From contig NZ_CP031728.1 of assembly GCF_008806975.1 (NCBI RefSeq), positions 1,364,001 through 1,428,000 of the forward strand: a stretch of 64,000 bases of DNA, in the 5' to 3' direction. The stretch comes from Cellvibrio sp. KY-GH-1 (GTDB lineage Bacteria; Pseudomonadota; Gammaproteobacteria; Pseudomonadales; Cellvibrionaceae). Positions 22,244 to 31,736 of this stretch are shown one piece after another (positions within the stretch are counted from its first letter, which is position 1; the number at the start of each line of letters is the position of its first letter). The position numbers and the translations under genes were made by a program. Below the pieces are notes generated by a model that was given only the letters and a program-made list of their open reading frames with translations, was not told the origin of the DNA and made no database searches.

Positions 22244-22320
22244 AGGGCTTTACCTTAAAAATCGTAAACCGGAAAACCAGTCTAAAAATCTGTTTTCGTT
22301 AATGGGAATAATAACGGGCA

Positions 22321-22373
22321 AAAAAAATGACCTTGACTGAGTATAGACGGGGTCGCTCAGACAAGGTCATTTT
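22321..22373 (-). terminator. Terminator of htpG
   Basis: Long near-perfect stem on the minus strand, TGACCTTG-T-CTGAG pairing with CTCAG-T-CAAGGTCA with a single T/T mismatch, a loop of about 14 nt, and a run of T immediately after (22321-22327 read as A on the plus strand). It lies between the htpG stop and the mgsA start. Confidence 0.88.
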
Positions 22374-22400
22374 GAATAACACAATAAGAATGGTAAGTGC

Positions 22401-24305
22401 TTAGTTGCTAAGCTCCAGCAACAGCTTATTCAAGCGCTGCACATATGCCGCTGGGTCCTGCAATTGTGCGCCTTCTGCCAGGTTAGCCTGATCAAACAGG
22501 ATGTGCGCCAAATCGCCAAAACGGCCATCGTTGGACTCTGCATCCAGCTTTTTCACCAGCGGATGCTCAGGGTTCAACTCAAAAATAGGCTTGGAATCTG
22601 GCACTTTCTGACCAGCGGCTTCCAATATACGGCGCATCTGCGCACCCATATCGAATTGACCAACGACCACACAAGCCGGTGAATCGGTTAAGCGATGGGT
22701 TATACGTACTTCAGAAACCTCTTCACCCAAAGCAGTCTTCACACGCTCTAACAGGGGTTTAAGTTGCTCGGCAACTTTTTCCTGGGCCTCTTTCTCTTCC
22801 TCGGAATCCAGTTTACCCAGATCCAATTCGCCCTTGCCCACGTCCTGGAAGCTCTTGCCTTCGAATTCTTGCAAGTGACTCATCAGCCACTCGTCAACGC
22901 GATCCGACAACAACAACACTTCAATGCCCTTTTTACGGAACACTTCCAGATGTGGGCTACTTTTCGCGGTGTTGAAGTTTTCAGCGGCAATGTAGTAAAT
23001 CTTTTCCTGCCCTTCTTTCATGCGCGCTACATAATCGTCGAGCGATTGGCTTTGCTCAGCCGTTTCAGTGTGGGTTGATGCAAAACGCAGCAGCTTGGCA
23101 ATTTTTTCACGGTTGGCAAAATCTTCTGCCGGACCTTCTTTCATTACCTGACCAAATTCTTTCCAGAAAGTAGTGTAATTTTCCGGCTCACTCTTCGCCA
23201 TTTTGCTCAGCATATCCAACACACGTTTGGTCAATGCAGAGCGCATGGAATCGATGTTGGGATCTTTCTGCAAAATTTCGCGCGATACGTTCAAGCTCAA
23301 ATCATTCGAGTCCACTACCCCTTTGATAAAGCGCAGGTACAGCGGAAGGAACTGTTCTGCATCATCCATGATAAACGTGCGTTGCACATACAGTTTCAAA
23401 CCACGTGACGCATCGCGGTTGTACAAATCAAAAGGCGCGCGTGCCGGGATATACAACAGGCTGGTGTAATCCAGAGTGCCCTCCACACGATTGTGGCTCC
23501 AGCTCAGTGGTTCAGCGTAATCATGGCTTACGTGCTTATAGAATTCTTTATATTCCTCATCAGTCACATCAGAACGTGAACGAGTCCAGAGTGCAGTAGC
23601 TGTGTTGATCACTTCATCTTCAGGCTCGGCACTTTCTGCATCTTCACCTGCTGGAGTTTGCTTTTGCATAACCACCGGAATGGCAATGTGATCGGAGTAC
23701 TTTTTGATGATGGAACGCAAACGCCAATGATCCGCAAATTCCAATGCATCATCTTTCAAATGCAATTCAACAGTCATACCGCGTGATGCTTTTTCTACCG
23801 ACTCAACGGTAAATTCTGCTTCGCCAGTACACTCCCAACGCACGGCTTCATTAGCTGGCGCACCGGCGCGGCGAGTAGTCACTACAACGCGATCGGCAAC
23901 AATAAATGCGGAGTAGAAACCCACACCAAACTGACCGATTAATTGCGCATCTTTCTTTTGATCACCAGTCAACTTCTGCATAAATTGCGCAGTACCAGAC
24001 TTGGCGATAGTACCCAAGTTTTCAACCACCTCATCGCGCGACATACCAATACCGTTGTCGCTAATGGTGAGGGTCTTTGCTTCTTTATCAAAGCTGATAC
24101 GAATCTTTAACTCCGCATCACCTTCATACAAATCGCCATTGGAAACCGCTTCAAAACGCAGCTTATCCGCCGCATCCGAGGCATTGGAAACCAGCTCGCG
24201 CAGGAAAATTTCCTTGTTTGAATACAATGAATGGATCATCAAATGCAGCAACTGCTTGGCTTCGGTCTGAAAGCCACGGGTCTCTTTGCGGGCATCAACG
24301 GTCAT
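22401..24305 (-). CDS. htpG: Chaperone protein HtpG (Hsp90)
   Basis: ATP-dependent cytosolic Hsp90 chaperone. I start it at ATG 24305 ([15 protein letters not shown], 634 residues) because AGGAG lies 8 nt upstream; the longer frame from 24326 contains that ribosome site. The GHKL ATPase motifs are [13 protein letters not shown] near residue 38, DNGIGM near 85, and [11 protein letters not shown] near 120. Middle-domain and C-terminal dimerisation segments are full length. It is preceded by a strong sigma-32 type promoter and closed by its own terminator, so it is a monocistronic heat-shock gene. Confidence 0.97.
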   Translation of the reverse strand: MTVDARKETRGFQTEAKQLLHLMIHSLYSNKEIFLRELVSNASDAADKLRFEAVSNGDLYEGDAELKIRISFDKEAKTLTISDNGIGMSRDEVVENLGTIAKSGTAQFMQKLTGDQKKDAQLIGQFGVGFYSAFIVADRVVVTTRRAGAPANEAVRWECTGEAEFTVESVEKASRGMTVELHLKDDALEFADHWRLRSIIKKYSDHIAIPVVMQKQTPAGEDAESAEPEDEVINTATALWTRSRSDVTDEEYKEFYKHVSHDYAEPLSWSHNRVEGTLDYTSLLYIPARAPFDLYNRDASRGLKLYVQRTFIMDDAEQFLPLYLRFIKGVVDSNDLSLNVSREILQKDPNIDSMRSALTKRVLDMLSKMAKSEPENYTTFWKEFGQVMKEGPAEDFANREKIAKLLRFASTHTETAEQSQSLDDYVARMKEGQEKIYYIAAENFNTAKSSPHLEVFRKKGIEVLLLSDRVDEWLMSHLQEFEGKSFQDVGKGELDLGKLDSEEEKEAQEKVAEQLKPLLERVKTALGEEVSEVRITHRLTDSPACVVVGQFDMGAQMRRILEAAGQKVPDSKPIFELNPEHPLVKKLDAESNDGRFGDLAHILFDQANLAEGAQLQDPAAYVQRLNKLLLELSN

Positions 24306-24371
24306 TTGTCGAACTCCTGAATACATGCACGAATTTACTAGGGGAATCAGCCTTTACAGGCAGGTGAAGAC

Positions 24372-24400
24372 TAAATGGGGCATAGGACGGGGAATTCAAG
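24372..24400 (-). promoter_or_regulatory. Sigma-32 (RpoH) heat-shock promoter of htpG
   Basis: Reading the minus strand, the -35 is CTTGAA (24395-24400), the spacer is 14 nt, and the -10 is CCCCATTTA (24372-24380). This matches the RpoH consensus CTTGAAA-N(11-16)-CCCCATnT almost completely. It lies about 67 nt upstream of the htpG ATG and transcribes towards it. Confidence 0.85.
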
Positions 24401-24709
24401 GGGGAAGGGTTAAACGGTTTGGGAGTACGACGCAGAGGCTCTATACCCTACTCAGCTAGCGGATTTTTTGTGCGGAACGCGAAGTTATCAGCCCAACGAA
24501 CCCGTCGCCCTTAAAAAAGTGCATTCACCCACAAATCGCGTTAGCTAACCGTTCCACTTGAGAACGAACACTGAAACTACAATCCAGGACACCAACGGAA
24601 AGCCCGCCAGGATTACCACTGGTAGGCGTGTCTAATTTCTTTCTCGGTCACAGTCGAAACACCGGGAAGAACGAACCACATAACGACTACATTCTTTTCC
24701 GCCTTGCGG
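24401..24709. other. Non-coding stretch between protease gene and htpG promoter
   Basis: This interval of about 310 nt separates the protease stop from the htpG promoter. It contains no frame of useful length with a ribosome site. A small CCGC/GCGG hairpin follows the protease stop codon on the minus strand but lacks a U-tract. I see no repeat, tRNA or recognisable RNA here. Confidence 0.4.
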
Positions 24710-26638
24710 CTACAAATCACTTGTACACGACCCAACCCACAATCCTTTATCAAGGTTTGTTACGCATGACCAATCCATAGACAAGCTTGCGTTTTTGGCA
24801 TCCGGGACTAATTCAAAGTAATAACCATGACCGAATGTTTCTTCGGATAAATCAGCGCGAAGAGTGCCGTTTAGTTCAATAGTGACGGACTCAATTAACC
24901 CCGGATGACTCAAACTATCGCCATCCACATCGATATCGCTAAAGCTGCTCGGCCACTCCTGATCATGATCTACGTAATACATTGCAATAGACATTTTCAA
25001 CGGAGTAATGCGGGTCAACGCATCCGCCGCTTTGGCGCGAAGTAGCATCTGGTTGCTAATTTTATCAGGCAATTGGGTCAACCCGGATATTTGCGGTAAA
25101 GGTTCACTATTAGCGGAAGGCGATTCAGCAACATTTCCTATGGTAAATAACGGCGTGTTTAACCAATTTAATACGGTGCCAAATTTCCGGTATACGCCTG
25201 ATAAAACGGTATTGTCATCTTTAGAAGCGAGCTTTGATTGAAACCAGTTATCGGTTGAAGCCAACATTTCATTTTTATTTTTAGCAGTGCCTAATTTTAA
25301 ATATCTAAATACATCATTAATGGGTATCAAATAGTTAATTCCCAAACCTGCACCATCGCGTGTTAATAAGCCCGCCACCGTCAGTGCAATTAGTTCTCCG
25401 TGCTCGTTAAATACTGGCCCACCTGAACTGCCGTGGTTAACATTTGCATCGGTTTGCAAATAGCGGAGCCCTTGCATATCTCTATAGGCAGAAACAATGC
25501 CTTTTGTTGTAGTCTGACTATGCTCCAACGAAAGCGGAGCACCGATAATATAAATTTCATCTCCCACATCGGATTGATCCTTCGCAACAGTAACACCTTC
25601 CAGCCTGGAATAGTTGTCATTGATTTTAATCAAGGCAACGTCGCGAATGGCTTCCTTACGAACCAAAACTGCACCCAGCGTATTATCACCAATAAGGATA
25701 TGAAACTTTGTCTCATCGCCAACCACGTGCGCATTAGTTAATACATAGCCATCGTTATTAATAACCACACCACTACCAAACCCATCTTTGGTTTTTACGA
25801 TAACGGCGTTTTTCATCAATTGATCAGCGCTTTCTTTAAACGAACCTGCACCGGTGCCGTAATTGATTTTGACATTCACTTCCTCGTCAAATTTTTCTAC
25901 CAGCGTAGTCATATCAACAGGCACAATCACTTTTGCAAATTCAGGGTCCGCCAACAAATTGTTCGTTGCAAGTGACAAAGCAGCATCAAAACTAATATCA
26001 CCTCCATTTCTGATGGCCCTGACACTCATCGCGTTATGAGAACCCATGGTTTCCGTTGAATACAATAGTTTTTTGGCTAAAGGGTCATATAAATTCCATT
26101 TCACTTTTAGATAGGTCGCATTCTGTGTAATGTCATCGCTTTTTTCCGCGGGACATTTATTCATTTTTATATCAATGATTTCAGCTTCTAGATTTAAACT
26201 GGCTGCCGATGCACCGCCTTTAATACCATTGCGGACGGCATAACCAAACTTTTCAAAGATTGAAATACTTCCCCTAATAACACCGGGTTGAGTAAAGTCG
26301 ACGATACCTTTCTGCCAATACAAATCTATTGGTCTACCACAAGTGATACGCCCAATCCTAACATTGGTATACTCTGAATCAGGCAGAGCTAGTTTGATTG
26401 AATTAAAATCGATCAATCGATGTGGGGAGGGGTTTGTATAATAAATAGCGTTCAGGGCTTCGACATCACGAATCAGATATTTACCCCGCACTTCAACCTT
26501 AGTAGCCTCTTTCTGATCTTGAGCTGCTTGTTTTTCACCAAAATGAACTTTGCCATCTTCATCAGTCCACTGATAGATTTCAGCGCGAACAACTGATGCA
26601 AAAACAATTAAAAGGCAACATAAAAAAAATCTGCGCAT
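24710..26638 (-). CDS. Secreted trypsin-like protease with DUF4124 and C-terminal pilin-like domain
   Basis: 642 residues. A signal peptide (1-19, ending VVRA) is followed at once by a DUF4124 motif (EIYQWTDEDGKVHFGE). Residues 60-255 are a region I do not recognise, with Cys100 and Cys162. A trypsin-like domain follows at about 270-450 with the triad H304 (TNAHVVG), D333 (IRDVALI) and S405 (NHGSSGGPVF), DegP-like in style but with no PDZ. After a linker, residues 530-642 (RAKAADALTRITPLKMSIAM, later EWPSS, and Cys625/Cys638 near the end) resemble the globular part of a type IVa pilin without its hydrophobic helix. It lies 44 nt after a small membrane-protein gene, probably one operon. The substrate is unknown. 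Confidence 0.75.
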   Translation of the reverse strand: MRRFFLCCLLIVFASVVRAEIYQWTDEDGKVHFGEKQAAQDQKEATKVEVRGKYLIRDVEALNAIYYTNPSPHRLIDFNSIKLALPDSEYTNVRIGRITCGRPIDLYWQKGIVDFTQPGVIRGSISIFEKFGYAVRNGIKGGASAASLNLEAEIIDIKMNKCPAEKSDDITQNATYLKVKWNLYDPLAKKLLYSTETMGSHNAMSVRAIRNGGDISFDAALSLATNNLLADPEFAKVIVPVDMTTLVEKFDEEVNVKINYGTGAGSFKESADQLMKNAVIVKTKDGFGSGVVINNDGYVLTNAHVVGDETKFHILIGDNTLGAVLVRKEAIRDVALIKINDNYSRLEGVTVAKDQSDVGDEIYIIGAPLSLEHSQTTTKGIVSAYRDMQGLRYLQTDANVNHGSSGGPVFNEHGELIALTVAGLLTRDGAGLGINYLIPINDVFRYLKLGTAKNKNEMLASTDNWFQSKLASKDDNTVLSGVYRKFGTVLNWLNTPLFTIGNVAESPSANSEPLPQISGLTQLPDKISNQMLLRAKAADALTRITPLKMSIAMYYVDHDQEWPSSFSDIDVDGDSLSHPGLIESVTIELNGTLRADLSEETFGHGYYFELVPDAKNASLSMDWSCVTNLDKGLWVGSCTSDL

Positions 26639-26682
26639 CTAAAGCGTCCTTTGTTGTAGTTTTATTTTCTTCAATTGAAAAG

Positions 26683-27261
26683 TTACCATTGCTTTAATTT
26701 GCGATAGCTTAAAAAAACCAGCAACCCACCCAACAAAAAACCTATTCGTATAACTTGATCTGCAAATGGCGAATAGACCACCAAACATGCAATACCCAAC
26801 AAAAGCAGCACAACTGCAAAGGTACGCCTCATCGATAGCGCTATTTGCTGAAAACTGAATTTCGAAGTTTTCTCTTCTACCTCTGTTTGAGGCTCTGGTT
26901 CAATTGGCGTTGCAACCTGTTGAACAGGCTGGAGCGCCAACGCCACTTTGCTTTCGGGACGCGCAGGAGCGACTGGAGGAATTCTTACAGAAGGTTTGCG
27001 CGACTCAAGGGGCGATTGTTTTATATCGGATAGTTCAAGCTCGGTTTTTGCACCTATATTCAATAACTGCTGCTGAAGCTTGACACCAGACTCAAAGGTA
27101 AGCCCTTTTTTTATTATCGTCGGCCGCCCCGAAAACAGCGCCTCTACTTTCTCATCTGAGGCTTTGAATGCACTTGCCAATTTTCTTTTGGTGACTGAAA
27201 TATCGAATCCTTGTTCAACTTCGCCCTTGAAAATTAAGTTGTATTCCATGACTTCGCTCAC
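26683..27261 (-). CDS. Membrane protein of unknown function with soluble N-terminal domain
   Basis: 192 residues. Residues 5-75 (starting EYNLIFKGEVEQGFDIS, with a LFSGRPTIIKKGL core) form a small alpha/beta-looking domain that I associate with gammaproteobacterial membrane proteins but cannot name. A Pro/Glu-rich linker (85-135) leads to two adjacent hydrophobic helices (FAVVLLLLGIACLVVYS and IRIGFLLGGLLVFLS) and a short basic tail. The start is GTG 27261 with AAGGGG upstream; ATG 27249 is the alternative. It is probably co-transcribed with the downstream secreted protease. Confidence 0.6.
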   Translation of the reverse strand: MSEVMEYNLIFKGEVEQGFDISVTKRKLASAFKASDEKVEALFSGRPTIIKKGLTFESGVKLQQQLLNIGAKTELELSDIKQSPLESRKPSVRIPPVAPARPESKVALALQPVQQVATPIEPEPQTEVEEKTSKFSFQQIALSMRRTFAVVLLLLGIACLVVYSPFADQVIRIGFLLGGLLVFLSYRKLKQW

Positions 27262-27425
27262 TTAGCACCCCTTTGGCCAATTTCAGCTTTTTTATGCCTT
27301 TTGGTTTGTATTAATAATCCAACACTCTCTGTACTTTCTACTGGAAGAAAGCACCCACACTACTCTAGTCGGAAAATTAACAGATTGGTAAAAGTGGCGC
27401 AAAAATATCAGTTAAATCAGAGGCA

Positions 27426-27456
27426 AAAAAAAGCCGCTCATTGAGCGGCTTTTTTA
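27426..27456. terminator. Terminator downstream of tRNA-Val
   Basis: Perfect stem AAGCCGCTCA / TTGAGCGGCTT flanked by A-runs on one side and T-runs on the other, with almost no loop beyond the central bases. It ends the tRNA transcript on the minus strand and could also act in the other direction. Confidence 0.85.
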
Positions 27457-27465
27457 ATAAAGAAT

Positions 27466-27542
27466 TGGTAGGACTAAGCAGACTCGAACTGCTGACCCCC
27501 ACCATGTCAAGGTGGTGCTCTAACCAACTGAGCTATAGTCCT
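27466..27542 (-). tRNA. tRNA-Val (GAC)
   Basis: 77-nt tRNA with the CCA end encoded (TGGT at 27466-27469 on the plus strand). The acceptor arm AGGACTA pairs with TAGTCCT. The D arm contains AGCTCAGTTGG, the anticodon stem is CCACC/GGTGG around loop TTGACAT, giving anticodon GAC (plus-strand 27506-27508), and the T arm contains GTTCGAGTC. It reads valine GUC/GUU codons. It lies about 100 nt after metZ and is followed by a terminator. Confidence 0.97.
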
Positions 27543-27644
27543 AAAATGCATACCCTTAGGGTGTCAGGGCGCGCACTTTACCAAGGCGCACCCGCTAGGA
27601 CAAGACCCAAAAACCATTTTTTTGAGCCCTACCCCCTCAGATGT

Positions 27645-28856
27645 TTAAGGATTCCCCAAACCGCGAGCGAGATCGGCTTTTAAATCGCCAATATCTTCCA
27701 GACCTACTGCAATACGAATCAGGTTTTCGGTAATGCCGGCATCCGCTTTTTGCTCTGGCGACAAACGACCATGGGTCGTAGTTGCCGGGTGAACAATCGT
27801 AGTTTTGGTATCACCCAGGTTTGCGGTTAAGGACATGATGCGCGTTGCATCGATAACCTTCCATGCCTCTTCGCGGCCGCCTTTCACACGGAACGACAAC
27901 ACACCACCAAATGCGGATTGCTGTTTAGCGGCAAGTTCATGTCCGTTATGCGATGGCAAACCCGCGTAAAAAACCTTCTCTACCGCCGGTTGTGCATTCA
28001 ACCACTGCGCAAGCTCTAGAGCGTTGCGCGAATGGGCTTCCATACGCAAACGCAGTGTTTCCAAACCTTTTAAAAATACCCAGGCATTAAATGCACTTAA
28101 TGTAGGGCCGGCGCTGCGAATAAAACCGAGCACTTCATCCACCAATACTTTAGCGCCGGCGACAACGCCACCAAGGCAGCGGCCTTGACCATCTATATAT
28201 TTTGTAGCGGAATGGATAATTAGATCCGCACCAAACTTTAACGGCTGTTGTAACGCGGGCGTGCAGAAACAGTTATCAACCGCCAAGAGCGCGCTATGCT
28301 CATGAGCAAGATCTGCAAGGCGCTGGATATCAATCACATCGCACAGTGGATTTGAAGGAGTCTCCACAAAGACAAGCTTGGTGCTGGGCGTAAAACCCGC
28401 TTGCCACTCCTCGTAATTTACCGGATTTACAAACGTGGTAGTCACACCAAATTTTTGCAGATATTTAGTAAACAAAACTGTGGTAGTGCCAAACACACTG
28501 CGCGAGCACAGCACATGGTCGCCCGCCTTCAAGAGCGCGATACAGGTGCTCAATATAGCGGCCATTCCCGATGAGGTTGCCACTGCAGCTTCTGCACCTT
28601 CGAGCGCAGCGATACGCTCCTCAAACATGCGGACAGTAGGATTGGTATAGCGTGAATACACATTACCCGCTTGCGCACCGGAAAAACGATCTGCCGCTTC
28701 CTGGGCACTACCAAACACGTAGCTTGAAGTTAAAAATAACGCTTCACTGTGCTCACCTTCGTGCGAGCGAGTCTGGCCCGCACGAATTGCCAGTGTATCC
28801 AGTGCTGCGCCGAATAGCGGATCGTAAGAAAAATCTTCGTCAGAAAAATTGTCCAT
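27645..28856 (-). CDS. metZ: O-succinylhomoserine sulfhydrylase
   Basis: PLP enzyme of the Cys/Met metabolism family that makes homocysteine from O-succinylhomoserine and sulfide. About 403 residues. The PLP lysine is in SATKYIDGQGR; YSRYTNPTVRMFEERIAALE and TSSGMAAI are family signatures. I prefer ATG 28856 (MDNFSDEDFSYD) because GGTGA sits 6 nt upstream; ATG 28862 is the alternative. It lies 41 nt after purF, as in Pseudomonas, where the purF-metZ pair ends the same block. A cystathionine gamma-synthase is less likely given this context. Confidence 0.93.
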   Translation of the reverse strand: MDNFSDEDFSYDPLFGAALDTLAIRAGQTRSHEGEHSEALFLTSSYVFGSAQEAADRFSGAQAGNVYSRYTNPTVRMFEERIAALEGAEAAVATSSGMAAILSTCIALLKAGDHVLCSRSVFGTTTVLFTKYLQKFGVTTTFVNPVNYEEWQAGFTPSTKLVFVETPSNPLCDVIDIQRLADLAHEHSALLAVDNCFCTPALQQPLKFGADLIIHSATKYIDGQGRCLGGVVAGAKVLVDEVLGFIRSAGPTLSAFNAWVFLKGLETLRLRMEAHSRNALELAQWLNAQPAVEKVFYAGLPSHNGHELAAKQQSAFGGVLSFRVKGGREEAWKVIDATRIMSLTANLGDTKTTIVHPATTTHGRLSPEQKADAGITENLIRIAVGLEDIGDLKADLARGLGNP

Positions 28857-28897
28857 CAACATTCACCACAGATTGAATCAATTGGCTGCGACGTTAA

Positions 28898-30424
28898 TTA
28901 ATCGCGCGCCGCACCATTGTGCAAACCAATTGGCAATTCGATTTGCTTGGCTTTTTTGCCGGCTTTGGCACTGTCGTTGCGCGCCGCAGCAACCTTATCC
29001 AAATACTGCTGAGTTACATCGCCCGCACAATATTCACCGTTAAATACGGCGCAATCAAATTCTGTAACTTTACTATTGCCTTCAGCAGAAGCAGCAATTA
29101 GATCTTCAAGATCCTGATAGATCAACCAATCCGCACCAATTTCTTTACAGACCTCATCATCGCTACGACCATGAGCAATTAACTCAGCGGTAGTTGGCAT
29201 ATCGATACCATAGACGTTAGGGTATTTCACTGCCGGCGCTGCAGATGCGAAATACACTTTCTTCGCCCCCACATCTCTGACCATCTGAATAATTTGCTGG
29301 CAAGTCGTACCGCGTACGATGGAATCATCCACCAACAATACAACCTTATCTTTAAATTCCAACTCAATTGGATTCAGCTTTTGGCGCACCGATTTTTTAC
29401 GCTGCTGCTGGCCCGGCATGATAAAGGTGCGACCGATGTAGCGATTTTTTACCAGGCCTTCACGGAACTTCACGTTCAGCCCTTGCGCCAATGCCTGACC
29501 GGCGACACGGCTGGTATCCGGAATGGGGATTACCACGTCGATATCGTGATCGGGGCGCTCGCGCAGAATTTTTTCCGCCAGTTTTTCGCCCTGACGTAAA
29601 CGCGCTTTATAAACCGAAATTCCATCCATAATGGAATCTGGACGCGCAAAATATACGTGCTCAAAAATACACGGGCTTAACCGTGGATTTGTTGCGCATT
29701 GACGGCGATGCATTTCACCTTCTTCAGTGATGTAAATTGCCTCACCAGGCGCAACATCATCAAGCAATTCAAAACCGAGCACATCCAGCGCGACGCTCTC
29801 GGACGCAACCATATACTCAACACCGCCCTCTTCTGCATTGCGCTTGCCATACACCAATGGGCGAATGCCATGCGGATCGCGAAAGGCAACCAAACCATAA
29901 TTTGCAATCAACGCAACTACGGCATAACCACCCGTTACGCGTTTATGCACTCCAGCAACAGCAGCAAACATATCCTCCGCTGTTGGACTTAATTTGCCTT
30001 GTTGTTGCAACTCGTGCGCAAACACGTTTAACAAGACCTCGGAATCCGAATCGGTATTTACATGGCGCAAATCAGTTTTAAAAATATCTTCACTGAGCTT
30101 ATCGGCGTTGGTCAGATTGCCGTTATGCGCCAATGCAATTCCGTAGGGAGAATTCACATAAAAAGGCTGCGCCAACGCCGGGCCTGAACTACCCGCGGTT
30201 GGGTAACGCACATGACCTATCCCCATGCTGCCGAGCAAACGCTGCATGTGGCGAGTTCTAAAAACATCCTGCACCAGACCATTGCCTTTTTGCTGGCTCA
30301 TGCGCCCGTTTTGACAGGTGACCATACCAGCGGCATCCTGACCACGGTGTTGCAAAATGGTTAACGCATCGTAAATCTGCACATTTACATCGCGCTTACT
30401 CACAATACCTACAATGCCGCACAT
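28898..30424 (-). CDS. purF: Amidophosphoribosyltransferase
   Basis: First committed step of purine synthesis: glutamine plus PRPP to phosphoribosylamine. 508 residues. The N-terminal glutamine amidotransferase begins MCGIVGIV, with Cys2 as the nucleophile, and continues RHQ-type HRGQDAAGM. The PRPP site [15 protein letters not shown] is near residue 365. It follows cvpA by 43 nt, the ancient cvpA-purF pairing. No PurR-type operator could be assigned. Confidence 0.97.
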   Translation of the reverse strand: MCGIVGIVSKRDVNVQIYDALTILQHRGQDAAGMVTCQNGRMSQQKGNGLVQDVFRTRHMQRLLGSMGIGHVRYPTAGSSGPALAQPFYVNSPYGIALAHNGNLTNADKLSEDIFKTDLRHVNTDSDSEVLLNVFAHELQQQGKLSPTAEDMFAAVAGVHKRVTGGYAVVALIANYGLVAFRDPHGIRPLVYGKRNAEEGGVEYMVASESVALDVLGFELLDDVAPGEAIYITEEGEMHRRQCATNPRLSPCIFEHVYFARPDSIMDGISVYKARLRQGEKLAEKILRERPDHDIDVVIPIPDTSRVAGQALAQGLNVKFREGLVKNRYIGRTFIMPGQQQRKKSVRQKLNPIELEFKDKVVLLVDDSIVRGTTCQQIIQMVRDVGAKKVYFASAAPAVKYPNVYGIDMPTTAELIAHGRSDDEVCKEIGADWLIYQDLEDLIAASAEGNSKVTEFDCAVFNGEYCAGDVTQQYLDKVAAARNDSAKAGKKAKQIELPIGLHNGAARD

Positions 30425-30467
30425 AAACTCGCCTCAATAACTTTAACCAAAATAAAAACTGAAATTT

Positions 30468-30989
30468 CTAGACTGACTGCGCTTGCTCAACACTTCCAAA
30501 CAGCGCTTGCACCCATTCACTGACCTCGCCATAGGCCGCCACAACCCAACCCTCACAGGATTGAAAATGGGGAATCAGCTGCGCCTGCTTCCACCAGTCA
30601 TCTTCATTCACGGGGATAAACCCAGGCAATAGAATTAAAATTGCCATCACAATAATAAAAGCGCGCGCCGCACCGAATACCATGCCAAGCACCCGATCGG
30701 TACCCGACAAACCAGTCGCGCGCACTAATGCACCGATCAAGTAACTGACCATCGCACCAAGTAATAACGTGGAAATAAATAACACGGCATAGGCCGTCAT
30801 CAAGCGAACAGAGGGGGTTTCAATATGGTCGACCAGCAGTGTTTCAAGCCGCGCACCAAAGACTCTGGCTACCAGCACGGCGGCAATCCAGATTACCAGC
30901 GATAGTGCTTCGCGCACAAAACCGCGAATCAAACCGATAAAACAGGACAGGGAAAAGATCCCGATAATGGCCCAATCAGCCCAATTCAT
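30468..30989 (-). CDS. cvpA: Colicin V production family membrane protein
   Basis: Integral membrane protein of 173 residues with four hydrophobic segments; it opens MNWADWAIIGIFSLSCFIGL and contains the family core GFVREALSLVIWIAAVLVA. The name comes from colicin V production in E. coli; its general role in the envelope is still unsettled. It lies between the SPOR protein gene (75 nt) and purF (43 nt), the arrangement conserved across proteobacteria. Confidence 0.92.
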   Translation of the reverse strand: MNWADWAIIGIFSLSCFIGLIRGFVREALSLVIWIAAVLVARVFGARLETLLVDHIETPSVRLMTAYAVLFISTLLLGAMVSYLIGALVRATGLSGTDRVLGMVFGAARAFIIVMAILILLPGFIPVNEDDWWKQAQLIPHFQSCEGWVVAAYGEVSEWVQALFGSVEQAQSV

Positions 30990-31064
30990 TCGCCCGACCG
31001 CTCCGGAAGAAAAGTGAGAGGTTTACTAAGGCGCGCATTCTACCAGAGGCAATACGTTATGGCT

Positions 31065-31691
31065 TCATGGTTTGAAAGGTAAAACCAGGGAATTCACTTT
31101 AAGGCGCTTATCCAATTGTGTTTTTATGGCTTGCAGTTGCGCTTTATCCTGGCGAGGACCAATAAATACCCGATAAATATTCCCATTTGCGGAGGGCGCC
31201 GCGCGTACATAGGCTTTATGACCCTCAGCCTGTAACTGATCACGCAGCTTGTTGGCCCCGTCTTGCGAACTAAGGCTAGCTACCTGAATTACCCAGGCAT
31301 CCGGCAACCCCTGGGCATTTAATGGTAATGCCGGCACCTGATCAGCTTTTGTAGCACTGGAGGCAGCTGCCGCAGACGCCTTTAAACTGGAAGCCATTTG
31401 TTGTGCGGATTGAACATCAGCGGTTTCGGCCGGGGGTACTGCCAATTCTGTAACAGGCACTTCATTATTTTCAGGAACGAACATAGCTTCAGGCGCAGGC
31501 GCTGATTCAATACCTTCCGGTTGCGCTGGCTCATTGAAATCCACTGCGGTAATACTCGGACGACCGGGAATTTGTGACTCCGTATTAACTTGATATTGCT
31601 GACGGTCCTTAAAAAAACTGGGCAAGAACAAGACCGCAACCGCCGTTAATACTGCTGCGCCAATCAAGCGATGCTTTACGGATTCTCTCAC
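31065..31691 (-). CDS. dedD: DedD-like SPOR-domain cell division protein
   Basis: Bitopic inner-membrane protein, 208 residues. A short cytoplasmic N-terminus (MRESVKHRL) precedes one helix (IGAAVLTAVAVLFLPSFF), then a low-complexity Ala/Pro/Glu periplasmic linker (40-125). A C-terminal SPOR domain (about 130-208, starting DAWVIQVASLSSQDGANKLR) binds denuded peptidoglycan at the septum. The gene lies between folC and cvpA as in E. coli and Pseudomonas. FtsN is the other SPOR protein of this design, but context favours DedD. Confidence 0.88.
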   Translation of the reverse strand: MRESVKHRLIGAAVLTAVAVLFLPSFFKDRQQYQVNTESQIPGRPSITAVDFNEPAQPEGIESAPAPEAMFVPENNEVPVTELAVPPAETADVQSAQQMASSLKASAAAASSATKADQVPALPLNAQGLPDAWVIQVASLSSQDGANKLRDQLQAEGHKAYVRAAPSANGNIYRVFIGPRQDKAQLQAIKTQLDKRLKVNSLVLPFKP

Positions 31692-31736
31692 CTAAAACCC
31701 CTATGTTTTCTAAAAACCAGCTTAATCAACAAACGT

